Shown piece by piece: positions 10,620-22,029 of a DNA stretch of 64,000 nt. Position numbers and translations under genes: made by a program. The notes below the pieces were generated by a model. It was not told the origin of the DNA. It ran no database searches and saw only the letters and a list, made by a program, of their open reading frames with translations. The stretch is from Closterium sp. NIES-65 (Eukaryota > Streptophyta > Zygnematophyceae > Desmidiales > Closteriaceae), in the NCBI GenBank assembly GCA_948144175.1, contig CANXME010002096.1:1488001-1552000 (forward strand), in the 5' to 3' direction. Every line of letters begins with the position of its first letter. Position 1 is the stretch's first letter.

Positions 10620-13600
10620 TCAAGAGGAGAGAAAGTGAGGCAAGACAGCCACAAGACCCAACTGCGTGCAACAGCGCTGATGATCACAAGGCGCAAGTGC
10701 CTTGGTGAACACATCAGCAGTGTTGGCCTCAGAGGCCACGTAAGCAAGTCGTAGTTGTCCACGCTGCTGTAGCTCACGAGCAAGAAAGTAGCGGAGAGCA
10801 ATGTGCTTTGTCCTGTGCTCCAGTCGCTGCTCTCGACACAAGGCCAGCATGGCCTTGTTGTCTACGTACAGGACTGGAGGAGAACGAGGCTGCTCTCCAA
10901 GGTCGCTCAGCAGGTAGGTGAGCCAGCGTAACTCCTGAGCAGCCATAGCCCCAGCGTAGATCTCAGCCTCACAACTGGAGCCGAGAACAGAAGACGAGCG
11001 GGTAGCCCGCCACGAGACAGAGCCGGAACCTAGGCTGAAGGTGTAACCCTGTGACGACCGCTGCGTAGCCTGGTCGTCAGCCCAAGAAGCGTCCGCGTGG
11101 CCGGTAAGGACCACTGGACTGCGCCCTCCAAGCACTAGCCCCATGCCCGACGTACTGCACAAGTAGCGCAACACCCTCTTCGCTGCAGCCATGTGCTCTG
11201 GTCGGTGTCTCCCAGGAGCAACAAAGCGTGCGAGAATGCTCAGAGGGTATGCGAGGTCAGGTCGTGTGCAGGTCATCAGGTACATGAGGCAGCCAACAAG
11301 CTCTGCATACGGACCACTCGACTCTACGGACTCATCCGAAGGCAGAGCTGAGAGCGAGTGGCGAGTAGACAGAGGAGTGGCCTGAGGCGAGGAGTACGTG
11401 AAGCCGAAGCGCTGAAGGACCTGCTGCACCATGTGTGACTGAGTCAGGGTAATGGTGCGGCGCGCTCTGTCCCGAGTGATCTGCAAGCCAAGGTAGCTGC
11501 GCAGTTCACCCAGGTCAGTGCACGTGTGTCTCTTCAGCAGCTCGGACTTCACGTAGGCGAGTCCAGCAGTATCAGCTGTGGCAAAGACCAAGTCGTCGAC
11601 GTACACGAGGATGAAGAACGGCGGCAGAGAGGTGTCGGTGCGAAGAAACAGCGACGGGTCGGCAGTAGAAGGAGCAAACCCAAGTACCGCGAGCGTAGTC
11701 CTCAGTGTGTCGTGCCACTCACGTGGCGCCTGGCGGAGACCGTAGACTGGACGCCGGAGACTCCACTGGGTACCAGGAGGGAAAGACCCAGTGAAGCCAG
11801 GTGGGCGACGCAGCCAGATCTCCTCGTGCAGGCTGCCCTGCAAGAAAGCAGTGCTGAAGTCAAGAGAGTGCAGCTCGTAGTCACGGTGAGCAGCAACGTG
11901 CAGCAGAACCCGAAGAGTGGTCATCTTCGGGGTGGGGGAGAAGGTCTGAAAGTAGTCAACCCCCTGCCGCTGACTGAAGCCACGAGCCACGTAACGCGCC
12001 TTGAAGACAGGCGGAGAACCCGGCGGCCGCTTCACCCTGAAAATCCACATGCCACTGACTATGTTCGCCCCAGGAGGGGGAACAGCGTCAACGTAGGTGC
12101 CTGTGGACTTCCAGGAAGCCATCTCTGCATCCATAGCTGCCTGCCACTGAGAGGAGTAGGGACCCTCTATCGCCTCCGCGTAAGAGCGCGGAGTCGGGAT
12201 GTCTGGTGCATCCGGGTCTCCCTCAGGGGCTAGCAGTACAGACGCAAGACGAGGTGAAGCAGCGGCTAGACACTGGAGCTCCTCCTGCCTGTCCTCAAGG
12301 ACGTCCGTGCCAAGGGCACACGCACCCCCGACGGACGGAGGACAGGCGGACTCAGACTCAGTGACAAGACGAGCAGCGTAGTCTAGACGACAGCGCGCAG
12401 CAAAGTCGACAAGCTCAGTGACAAGGGCAGACGCAGCGGACGACTCGAAGGAAGGGTCAGTGACAGCAGTAGCAAGGAGACGCGTGACAGTAGGACTGGC
12501 AGCGCGAAGAGAGTCCGACTCAGGGTCGGCAAGAGCAGGAAGAGAGGAAGCAGGAGGAGAAGGCAAAGGGGCACGCAGAGGAGCAGTGGACGGACGCAGT
12601 GACATCCGGTGCGTGCCAGGGACAGGAGGAGGACGCTGACGCGAACCACGACCACTAGCGCGCTCAGTACGAACAGGCGACGCAGGACGAGACGCAGGCT
12701 CACGACGCTCAGTAAGACCTCCAGTCGGACCAGCGTAGGGAGAAGGAGCAGGCAAAGGGGAGGCATGCTGTAGCTGTGGCTGCGACCGAACAGGCTGCTG
12801 ACCCTCTAAGGGAGCAGGAGGAGGTGCAAGACCAAGAACCTGCTGCAGGAGCGGAACGAAGTACGGTCGGGGCCGCGCGGCGACACCAGAAACAGCAGGA
12901 ACAGCAGCAGCAGTCCCGTCCGGAGCACCCACCCCAGCAGCACCTCCAGCAGAAACACCAGAAGCTCCAGAACCTCCAGCAGCAGCACCAGGAACACTGT
13001 CAGTCGGACCGCCAACCGCAGGCTCAGCGCCAACACTCTCAGCAGGACCAGCTCCAGGAGAACTCTCAGACCCAGCCGCTCCAGCACCCACAGCACCGCC
13101 AGGACGCGTGGCAGCAGTACCCTCTGCAGCCGAAGAACCACCAGCACCAGCAGCACGCCTCCAGCGCCTGGCAAACCACTCACGCAGCTCCTGTGGGGGG
13201 AGTGGCTCTCGGCGAGACGAAGCACCCCCAGGCACAGCACCCCCAGGCTCAGCACCCCCAGGCTCAGCACCCCCATACTCAGCACCCCCAGGCTCAGCAC
13301 CCCCAGGCTCAGCACCCCCATGCACAGCACCCCCAGGCTCGACACCTCCAGGCTCAGCACCCCCAGGCACTGTACCCCCAGGCTCAGCACCCCCAAACTC
13401 CGCACCCACAGGCTCAGCTCCCGCAGCAGCACCAGAGTCACCAGTGACCTCGACAGGCTCGACCGCGTCTACCTGGGACACACCTGAAGGGGCAGGACCC
13501 TGAGGGGGGAGGGGGACTACCGGGGGGGGACCTGGTACCAAGAAGAGCGGGGGCGGGGGGAGGGACGGAGTGCGGTAGGGGAAGAGGCGGTAGTAGGGTA

Positions 13601-15429
13601 CCGACTCGTCGAACGTGACGTCCTGGGAGGACAGAACACGTCGAGAGGTGGGGTGGTAAAACTGCCACCCAGGGGCGTCGGGGGGGAACCCCAGGAAGAC
13701 GCAGGGAGAAGCACGAGGGGACAGCTTGTCCGCAGACAGGTCGCGAACAAACGCCCGAGATCCCCAGACCCGGAACGCCGACGCATCGCCAACCGTCCCC
13801 GTCCACAGCAGGGCTGGGGAGGTCTCTGGTCGAGAGACCCTGGGGTGGAGGTTGATCTGGTGCGCAGCGTACCTGACCGCAAACGGCCACAGAAAATGGG
13901 GAGCAGCCGCATGCATCATGGACGTACGAGCGACGTCCATGACCATGCCAATGCGGCGCTCAGCAATCCCATTCTGCTGTGGTGAGTCCGGAAGTGTGAA
14001 GGTCTGACGGATGCCTCGCACACGACAGTAGGCACTCAGGAGGCCAGAGGAGAACTCTCCGCCTCTGTCCGAGTGTAGACGCAAAACAGGGAAGTCAGAG
14101 CCAAAGCTCCTCCGAAGCTGAAGACGAGCTGCGCGGATCCAGTCGATCAACACCTCAGTGACCTCACCCTTGCTGCGCAAGGGGAAGACTGTGGTGTAAC
14201 GCGAGTAGTCGTCAACCACCAGCAGGAAGTAGCGCTCATGACCCTGTCCACGGACGCGGGCTGGGCCCCACACGTCCATGTGAAGCGTCTGCAACAGGGC
14301 CTCTGTCGGAGGAAACTGGGAGGAGTGGGGGGCAGCACGCTGGCGCCCCTCGACACAGGGGACACAGGCAGGGCCAGGGCCCGGAGGAAGGGGAGGGAGG
14401 GACCGGGGAAGACCAGACACAAGGACCCGCGAGGCCATGCCTCTGAGCCGAAGCAGAGAGGGGTGGCCAAGGCGGTGGTGCCAGAGGAGGGTCTCGTGAG
14501 ACAGACAACGACACGAACAGGGGGCAGACTCAGGACCAGACCTGGACGCTGCAACAAACACCTGACCAGACGAAGGGACTCTACCAGACGCAGCACCTGG
14601 AGGAGAAGCAGTGGTCAGTGTGTACAGGCTCGACCCTGGCCGACGTGTAAACGTAGCCAGGTGACGACCTGTATCCGCCTCCGTACAGTGGGTCACCCGC
14701 TGACGAGCAGGGGTGAACTGGTGGACACCTGCATCCTGGAGGTCAGCACCACTCACCAAGTTCGTCGAGAACGAGGGGAGGTAGAGACCAGTCAGGGTGC
14801 CAGAGGGGGCCGCTGGACACGAGAGGACAGTGGAGAAGCGAGACAGGACAGGTCCCCCAGAGGGGTCAGCCAGGGACACCGCAACCGGCCGACTCAGCGG
14901 CGTGAGAGTGGTGCGGTCCCTAAAGAAGGAGCGAGACGCTCCAGAGTCAAGGGTGAAGGTGTGAGAGGCCGAAGCCGACACAGTACCTGAGAGGGCGGAC
15001 TCACCAGCACCTGAGAGCACAGACGCACTGGCACCTAGAGCTGCAGCCTCACTAGTACCTGACGCGGCAGTACCAATGCCCGGGTCGGGCGGGAAACACC
15101 GGTAACAGTCATCCTCATCACTACCAGTCACAGCATACATAGCAGAGAGAATAGCATCAAAGTCAAGATCATAAATAGCTACTCCAGCCCTAGACAGCTC
15201 TCCCCAGCGGGGGATCTCAGCGGCCTCCGGAAACTGCTGACGCCAGGCGTCGGTCAGGCGGCCAAAGCAGCGACGGGCTGTGTGGGCGCCTCCACACCTC
15301 TCCCCCGCACGGTCACCGGTGCGAAGAACGTAGGGGCAGGGACCAAGCGCACCACCGCGCTGACGCTGCAAGTACCACTCACGGAGCTGCTGAGGGCCAG
15401 GGACGGTGCGAGAGCGCTGCTGCTGCTGC

Positions 15430-15470
<41 letters not shown>

Positions 15471-16544
15471 CTGACCACCCCCAGAGCTGCTCCGCTGGGA
15501 CGAGCCACTCCGACCCCCGCCTCCGCCGCCACCCCCGCCTCCACCGCCACCCCCGTCTCCACCGCCACCTCCCCCACCAGGACCGTCGCTCCCACCGCTC
15601 CCACCGCCTCCTCCGCTACCACCTCCGCCGCCACCTCCGCCTCCACCGCCGCCACTAGTACCTCCACTCCCGCCACCACCCCCACCGCCACCCCCACTCC
15701 CCCCTCCACCCCCACCGCCTCCTCCACCGCCCCCTCTAGCTCCACCCGCCCCCTTGCCCCCCTTGCCCTTGCCAGAGCGGCGTCTGCCGCTGGGGGCAGA
15801 CGCCGCGCCGACCGACTCAAAACCAGCGAGGTCGGCCGTAGCGGCAGAGGCGACAGAGGGCAGCAGGGGGGAAGGACCACACCCCTCAAAGATGGGGGTG
15901 CGAGGGTCACCCCGAGAGGCCCCTACAGCGACAATACTCTTCTCAGCCGCTAGCAGGGACTCCTCAAGGAGGTCGACAGTGAGAGTGGTGGGACAGACAG
16001 AGAGAAACTGGTCCCTAACGACACGAAGGGACTCAGGGAGACGGGTGACGAGAAAGTAGAGAGTGATGTACATGGGAGGAGGGTTCGCAGCGCGGAACTC
16101 AGCAGGAAGGGCAGCACGGTAGCGGGTGTCACTAGCGCGGAGGTGGGTAACTAGGTCAGCAACAGTGGGAAAGGAAGCGAGGTCAGGGAAGAGAAACGGT
16201 AGCATGAGGCGGCTAAGGGTAGCGGAGGAAGGGGAGGAGTAGCGTGCAACTACAGCGTCGTACAAGGCCTGAGCGGTCTTGCACTGACTAAAGTGGGCAC
16301 GCTCAGAGGAAGGGAGGTGGCGACGCACAGCAAGACGTGCAGCAGCATCGCGGGTCGCCCACTTGGAGCGAGCAGCAGAGTCAGCATCAGCAGGCGGGGC
16401 AGGGACAGCGCCAGAGACAAAGTCAAAGAGAGAGACCTCATCTATCGCATCACACAGTAAGTACAGCTGCAGGTCTTCAATCCAGACGGCAAAGTCAATG
16501 GCCCTCCCCTCAGCGTCAAAAGTAAGAACATTGGGGGTGGCCAT
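10620..16544 (-). CDS. Copia gag-pol polyprotein of element E, intact (about 1,974 aa)
   Basis: The start ATG at 16544 (MATPNVLTFDAEG) matches the homologous start in D. Approximate order: gag (residues 1-250); a glycine tract with serine breaks (15745-15480 in plus coordinates) and a CAG-encoded glutamine run (15474-15418); a C-X13-C-X3-H-X4-C motif (CPYVLRTGDRAGERC then GGAH, about 15345-15290); protease FTLDSGASRSFF; pre-integrase WHHRLGHPS with CVPC; integrase D,D,E in HMDVWG, LHSDRGGEF and QNGIAERR; a linker of repeated GGAEP-like units (13425-13215); RT with FKARYVARGF and VYVDDLVFA (about 11600); RNase H with GHADASWADD, SCEAEIYAGAMA and ADVFTKAL. Polyprotein cleavage and reverse transcription in a particle are expected from the family. 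No lesion found. Confidence 0.95.
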
Positions 16545-16565
16545 GGCAGCAGCTGAAAGTCTCAC

Positions 16566-17535
16566 CGGGGTGGAAGAGTCGGGTAGGTCAGCAGCAGAGG
16601 AACACAGCTCAGGGACAGCAGCACGGCTCCTCAGGTGGCTCGCGTGGCTCAGGCGGCTCGGGCGGCTCGGGCGGCTCGGGCGGCTCGGGCGACTCGGGCG
16701 GCTCGGGCGGCTCGCGCGGTTCGGGTGGCGTAGGGGCTGCTGGGGCTGCTCACGTGCAGCACGGCGGGCTGCAGCAGGGCCGGTGGTGGGCTGTAGCAGG
16801 GCCGGTGGCGGGCTGTAGCAGGGCCGGCGGCGGGCTGTAGCAGGGCCGGCGGCGGGCTGTAGCAGGGGCCGGTGGCGGCTGTAGCAGGGCCGGTGGCGGG
16901 CTGTATCAGGGCCGGTGGCGGGCTGTAGCAGGGGCCGGTGGCGGCTGTAGCAGGGCCGGTGGCGGGCTGTAGCAGGGCCGGCGGCGGGCTGTAGCAGGGG
17001 CCGGTGGCGGCTGTAGCAGGGCCGGTGGCGGGCTGTAGCAGGGCCGGTGGCGGCTGTAGCAGGGCCGGTGGCGGGCTGTAGCAGGGTCGGCGGCGGGCTG
17101 TAGCAGGGCCGGTGGCGGGCTGTAGTGGGGCCGACGAGGGGCCGAAGTGGGGCCTAGGCGGGCCGGTGGGCTGTAGGCGGGGCCGACGCGGCGGGGCCTA
17201 CGCGGGGCCGACGAGGGGTACGAGGGGTCGACGAGGGGTACGCGGGGCCTACGCGGGGCCGACGAGGGGTACGCGGGGCGTACGCGGGGCCTACGTGGGG
17301 CCGACGAGGGGTACGCGGGGCCTACGCGGGGCCGACGAGGGGTACGCGGGGCCTACACGGGGCCGACGAGGGGTACGTGGGGCCGACGAGGGGCCTAAGC
17401 AGGGGCCGACGAGGGGCCTAAGCGAGGCCGACGAGGGGCCTAAGCGGGGCCGACGAGGGGCCTAAGCGGGGGCCGACGAGGGGCCTAAGCGGGAGCACGA
17501 CGGGAGGGGCGACTCGGAGGGTCGCTAAAAAAAAT
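16566..17535 (-). repeat. Tandem-repeat leader of element E
   Basis: Three arrays in a row: short units of ggctcgggc (about 16640-16720), about fourteen units of a 22-24 bp repeat gccggtggcgggctgtagcag (about 16785-17125), and units of gacgaggggtacgcggggcc (about 17150-17490). GC-rich, without a recognisable gene. The unit sequences differ from those in D although the coding parts are close, so leaders change faster than genes. Confidence 0.75.
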
Positions 17536-17552
17536 GCGCGCCTCGGGGCGCG
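17536..17552 (-). other. Hairpin near the primer binding site of element E
   Basis: Minus-strand CGCGCC-CCGA-GGCGCG, a 6-bp stem with the same loop as in D. It is followed in the element by a run of eight T and is preceded by CCTAGGGCCCACCGAA, shared with D. Confidence 0.8.
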
Positions 17553-17587
17553 ATTCGGTGGGCCCTAGGAACAGGCCCTAGGAAGGG

Positions 17588-17603
17588 ACCTGCTCTGATT
17601 CCA
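17588..17603 (-). other. Primer binding site of element E
   Basis: Minus-strand TGGAATCAGAGCAGGT directly after the LTR. Initiator-Met type with one change. Confidence 0.8.
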
Positions 17604-17735
17604 TGAGAAAGTACGAACGAGAAGTGGATGACTATGAAAAGAAGTGGGTACAAATAGGAAACCCTAATTGGGTTGTACCCCCTATGGGATACCCCACTAT
17701 AGCCTACAGAAACAAGTAAGCTATATGTTCTAACA
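17604..17735 (-). repeat. 5' LTR of element E (132 bp)
   Basis: Identical to the other copy except one base by eye. Confidence 0.93.
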
Positions 17736-18104
17736 CCGCGTCGAGCAGGCGGCTGGGGGCCGCGACAGGAGCGGGCGGCGGGGCCGCGGTCGAACAGGCG
17801 GCTGGGGCCGCGGTCGTAGCAGGCGGCCGGGGCCGCGATCGTAGTGGGCGGCGGCCGCGGCGTAGCGGGCGGCAGGGCCGCGTCGAGCAGGCGGCTGGGG
17901 GGCCGCGTCGAGCAGGCGGCTGGGGGCCGCGTCGAGCAGGCGGCTGGGGCCGCGATCGTAGCGGGCGGCTGGGGCCGCGACTTAGCGGGCGGCTGGGCCG
18001 CGTGTGGGAGGGAGGCGACACGGAGGGTCGCTCGATAGCGGAAAAAAAAGGTTGAGCGCGCCTCGGGGCGCGCTTCGGTGGGCCCTAGGCAGAGTTCCAC
18101 AGGG
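17736..18104 (-). repeat. GC-rich tandem-repeat leader of element D, part 2
   Basis: Begins with the duplicated CCGCG and carries repeats of gtcgagcaggcggctgggggccgc, then a T/A-run and the hairpin at 18056-18073. No gene is seen. Confidence 0.7.
18056..18073 (-). other. Perfect hairpin near the primer binding site of element D
   Basis: On the minus strand GCGCGCC-CCGA-GGCGCGC: a 7-bp perfect stem with a 4-base loop, followed downstream in the element by a T-run. The same hairpin stands at the same place in E (17536-17552) and in four copies in F. Confidence 0.8.
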
Positions 18105-18120
18105 AACCCGCTCTATACCA
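18105..18120 (-). other. Primer binding site of element D
   Basis: On the minus strand TGGTATAGAGCGGGTT starts directly after the LTR. It matches the initiator-Met-tRNA type with one base missing (TGGTATCAGAGC). Confidence 0.75.
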
Positions 18121-18248
18121 TGTGAAATGAGTAAGCAGGAATGAAATGACTAAGGAAAGATTGGGTACAAATACAACCCTAGAAACCCTGTACCCCATAT
18201 GTGCTACCCCACTATAGCCTACAGCAACTATGTCATATAAATCTGACA
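18121..18248 (-). repeat. 5' LTR of element D (128 bp)
   Basis: Same ends as the left copy, with one substitution visible. Followed by target duplication ACCCC. Confidence 0.9.
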
Positions 18249-18431
18249 ACCCCGACAAGTAAGAATATTAATTCTCGTGGGTTTCAAGCCTTTATTCAGG
18301 GAGAGTCAGAAATTAAACCGGTACCAGGTATTATGGGGACCCTACTCCAGAGCGCTTATACGGGTCGAGCGTTCCGATGAGTTAATATTTTCTCCCAGCA
18401 GCACTATTTAAAGGCTCCCTGTTCCCCACAG

Positions 18432-21319
18432 ATGAAGCCTACACAGCTGGAAAGGCTTAGTGGAAGGTTCCAGGCCCAAGAGAAGCCGAATCGTCCTCGG
18501 ATAAATCCTTCTAACCTTTCTCAGTTGAAAACTGATACTGAAGCTGCATCTTTGAGCGCAGGACCTAGGGATAACATATTCCACGTACCCTACGATCCTA
18601 TAAGCGATACCATCTACGGATACTCAGAGCAGCAGCAACCACTAGTACTCGAGGTGATCTGCAACGGGCGTCGCCTCCAGACCCTGGTGGACAGTGGTGC
18701 GTCCCACTCGTTGTGTGACCGCGGGACGTTGGAGAAAATTGGAGAATCCTAAGAAGAAACCCAGTTTACAGCAACGATGGTGGACGGTACGAAGCTTCCC
18801 ATCCACGGAAAGTCAACACTGCAGCTGCAGATAGGGGCGTTGAGGTGGAAGCCGACGTTGCCGATCACGAACATGAAGGGATTAGATTTCTTCTTGGGGC
18901 AAGATTTCCTTAAGCGGTTCAACCCCAAGATCGACTGGGTCAACCGGAAAACGTGCATCTACAACAACGGGAAACGAGTGGAGCTGCGAAGCTTGACGGA
19001 TACAGGGAGCGTTCCTGAAATGACACTGGCACGGTTCGAACAGACGGTGAACGAGAGTAACACGGGTTACCTAGTACTGGTTATGGCAGCAGCAGAGGAG
19101 GAGAAGCCGAGTTCCGAGCTACCTGCAGCAGTGAAGGAGGTCTTGGAGCAGTACAAGGATATAATGCTCGACGACCTACCTGCAGGCGTACCTCCAGCAC
19201 GCACCAACGAGCACGAGATCGTGGAGGAACCACGTGCGAAACCCGTCTCACGTGCACCATACCGACTGAGTCCAACTGAACTGACAAACATGAAAAACAG
19301 ATAGAGTATCTACTAAACAGACAACTGATCCACCCATCCACCTCTCCCTACGGTGCACCAGTTCTCTTCACTCCAAAGCCAGACGGTAGTTTACGGATGT
19401 GCATCGACTACCGCGCACTGAACAAACAGACAGCACTGACTACAGCGCCAGAACTCATCCTACCGGATCCAGACAGAGACTACGTGGTGGAAGCAGACGC
19501 TAGTGACCAAGCAGTCGGAGCAGTACTGATGCAGGATCACAGACGCGGTTTGCAGCCCATCGCCTACCTCAGTAAGAAGCTACACGGAGCAGAACTTAAC
19601 TACCCCATTCACGACAAGGAAGCCTTAGTGATAGTCATAGCCTTCAAGGCGTGGAGGTGTTACCTAGAGGGAGTCAAGACTACAGTCTATACTGACCACT
19701 GCAGTCTCAAATACCTGAAGTCGCAGCCGACACTCTCACGACGACAGGTGCGGTGGGTGGACTTCCTGGAAACTCACTTCCACTACGACATCGTCTACAA
19801 GCCCGGGCTACACAACAAGGCAGACGCGTTGAGCCGCCCCGGACATGTAGCAGGCATCCAGCTCGACGGGATGAACCCTCTGCTCAAGGGTCTATTCCAA
19901 CATGGGTACTCCGTGGACGCAGAGATCACTACAGCACAGACCAAGAAGCTATTACAGTGGGAGAAAGACTTAGCTGTAAGGAAGGGTTCAGGAAAGATTT
20001 GGGTACCGAATTACGCCCCGCTACGGCAGATCCTATTGGAGGAGTTTCACGACGTACCATACGCGGGACATTTCGGGAGCAACAAGACGTTAGCAGGGAT
20101 AGCGAAGTATTACTACTGGCCCGGGATGGCAGCGGACGTGCAGCAGTTCGTCACCTCATGCGACACATGCCAGCGGATGAAGAGTAGCAAGCAGAAAAAA
20201 GCAGGGTTACTTCAGCCTCTACCCGTACCGGAGCAGCCATGGCAGGTCGTTAGCCTCGACTTCATCACAAGACTTCCTTCGACCTCACGGGGACATGATT
20301 CCATCCTCGTGGTGATCGATAAGTTCTCCAAAATGGGTCACTTCATACCGACCAACGCCACAGCTACAGCTAAAGCAACTGCTCGACTCTTCTTCGACCG
20401 CATCATCACCATCCACGGCATCCCCGCTACACTCATCTCAGACAGAGACCCCAAATTCACGAGTAAGTTCTGGAAGGAGCTCATGGGACTGTTGGGGACA
20501 AAGCTTGCAATGTCTTCAGCATACCACCCCCAGACTGACGGACAGACAGAGCGACTCAATCAAGTGGTTGAATAGTTACTGCGCACAGCTTGCAAGGACG
20601 ACGTCAGCCACTGGGACACACAGTTACCGACCCTAGAGTTCACTTACAACAACGCATCACATGCGGCCACAGGGAAAACTCCTTTCTTCCTGTGTTACGG
20701 ACGGGAACCACTCACACCACAGCAGCCAAATACACCGGCACACGTCCAAGCCGCACATGACTTCGTCACCACCATACAACAGCTATGGGAGAAGACTGAG
20801 CGACGACTCACCACGATGCAGACCTCCCAGAAGCAGTATGCCGATCGTCAGCGACGTGATCACTCAGTAGCAGTCGGAGATCAGGTGCTTCTTGACACGC
20901 GCAACTTGAACCTGTCTCACCTCCCATCCAAACTCCGGCCTCGCTTCTGTGGTCCTTTTCTCGTTGAGGCACAGGTGACACCAGTTACATTCCGCTTGCG
21001 CTTACCAGATACGTGGAAGCTTCACAATGCTTTCCATGTGCAGCTACTGAAACCCTACAAGGACCCCAACCAACAGTTCAAGGGACGGCAGCTACCGCCA
21101 CCTCCACCTGTTCTTGTACAGGATGAACTCGAGTACGAGATCGAGCGCGTTCTCTCTCATCGGTGCCGCGGCGGCAAGACCCTCGAGATCCTGATACGCT
21201 GGAAGGGATACAACACCACTGAGGACAGTTGGGTTGCAGAAGCTGATATGGGCAACGCACGCCGTGCTCTCAAGGACTATCTTGTCAAGCAGGGTGTATC
21301 TCACGCCACCCAACTTTGA
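18432..21319 (+). pseudogene. Gypsy pol of element C: protease, RT (core deleted), RNase H, integrase, chromodomain
   Basis: Domains in order: aspartic protease with VDSGASH (18688-18708); a linker; the first block of RT (CIDYRALNKQT, about 19400-19432); RNase H with VVEADASDQAVGAV and a TDHCSL motif; integrase with an HHCC-type finger (CDTCQRMK, about 20160) and DRDPKFTS / HPQTDGQTER blocks; a C-terminal chromodomain-like block (EILIRWKGYNTTEDSW, about 21187-21234). The RT jumps in frame from NKQT to LTTAPEL, so about 200 residues containing the catalytic YxDD are missing. Further lesions: stop 18750-18752, a one-base frameshift near 19290-19300, and stop 20573-20575. Confidence 0.9.
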
Positions 21320-21329
21320 GGGGGGGACG

Positions 21330-21362
21330 TGTGAGAGTACGATGGCTTATGCCAGCTATGCT
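21330..21362 (+). repeat. 3' LTR of gypsy element C, left part
   Basis: First 33 bases of the LTR, preceded by the polypurine tract gagggggggac (about 21317-21328). Interrupted by element F; the duplicated target ATGCT is 21358-21362. Confidence 0.88.
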
Positions 21363-21492
21363 TGTCAAAATTAGGAGGAAGAAAGAGGATTGAACTAGCA
21401 AGAATGAGGATACAAATAGCAAACCCTAGAAGGGTTGTACTCGCTTTAGAGCACCCCACTACAGGCTAGAACAATAAGATAATATTCTGACA
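21363..21492 (-). repeat. 3' LTR of element F (130 bp)
   Basis: TGTCAAAATTAGG to ATTCTGACA on plus, with the short-LTR core of the lineage. Confidence 0.92.
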
Positions 21493-22029
21493 CACCCCCA
21501 TAGCCAAAGTGGGGTGTAATCAGCAGAGCAGGCAAAGCAATACAAGCTCAGGGTGGATCACAATGTCACCACACATTCTGAGCACAAGTTCAAGAAGAAA
21601 TAGTTTAGAGTTCACAATTATAAGCAAAGCTAGTGGTAGTCACAACGGGCAAGTGAGGAGGAGGAGGGAGAGTGAGGGGAGAGGAGATAGGAGGCGACAG
21701 CTGAAGCTGCAGACACACGGGCAACAGGAGGCAGACTTGCACAGCGGCTACCAGACAGCGCCCGGACTACAGGAGTAACAGGCCCCGCGGCTCAAATAGC
21801 GGCGGACGGGCAACGGACCCATAGGCGGCTGGCGTAGAAGTCTAGCTCACTGGGCTACCGGGACAGCGCCCCGGACTACAGGTGCTGCTGACGACAAACT
21901 GGCAACCTCCGCTCATCCTCCCGCACACAGTCCCACCCCCTTGATACACACCCACTGCTACACCGCTAGCTCTACTCCCACGCACCCCCTTTAAACCCTA
22001 AACCCCAGTCTCCCACACAACCACCCCCC

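Larger units (their letters stand above)
10276..17735 (-). mobile_element. Element E: intact Ty1/copia retrotransposon
   Basis: Flanked by CCGCG (10271-10275 and 17736-17740). LTRs 10276-10407 and 17604-17735, 132 bp, differing only near the end (tctgaca against tctaaca). It has a primer binding site, polypurine tract, tandem-repeat leader and one uninterrupted polyprotein frame. Inserted in the leader of element D. All parts needed for autonomy appear present. Confidence 0.95.
3289..18248 (-). mobile_element. Element D: Ty1/copia retrotransposon, nearly intact, split by element E
   Basis: Flanked by ACCCC (3284-3288 and 18249-18253). LTRs 3289-3416 and 18121-18248, 128 bp, one difference by eye (a/g near base 18). 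Polypurine tract beside the left LTR (cacccccatagg on plus). It reads on the minus strand: leader, gag, protease, integrase, RT, RNase H. Element E sits in its leader. With the LTRs so similar it inserted recently, yet pol already has one frameshift and one stop. Confidence 0.93.

Noticed and set aside
16640..17500. Tandem repeat arrays that could suggest a CRISPR or satellite
   Set aside because: Units are contiguous, without unique spacers, and lie wholly inside the leader of element E in a eukaryotic genome.
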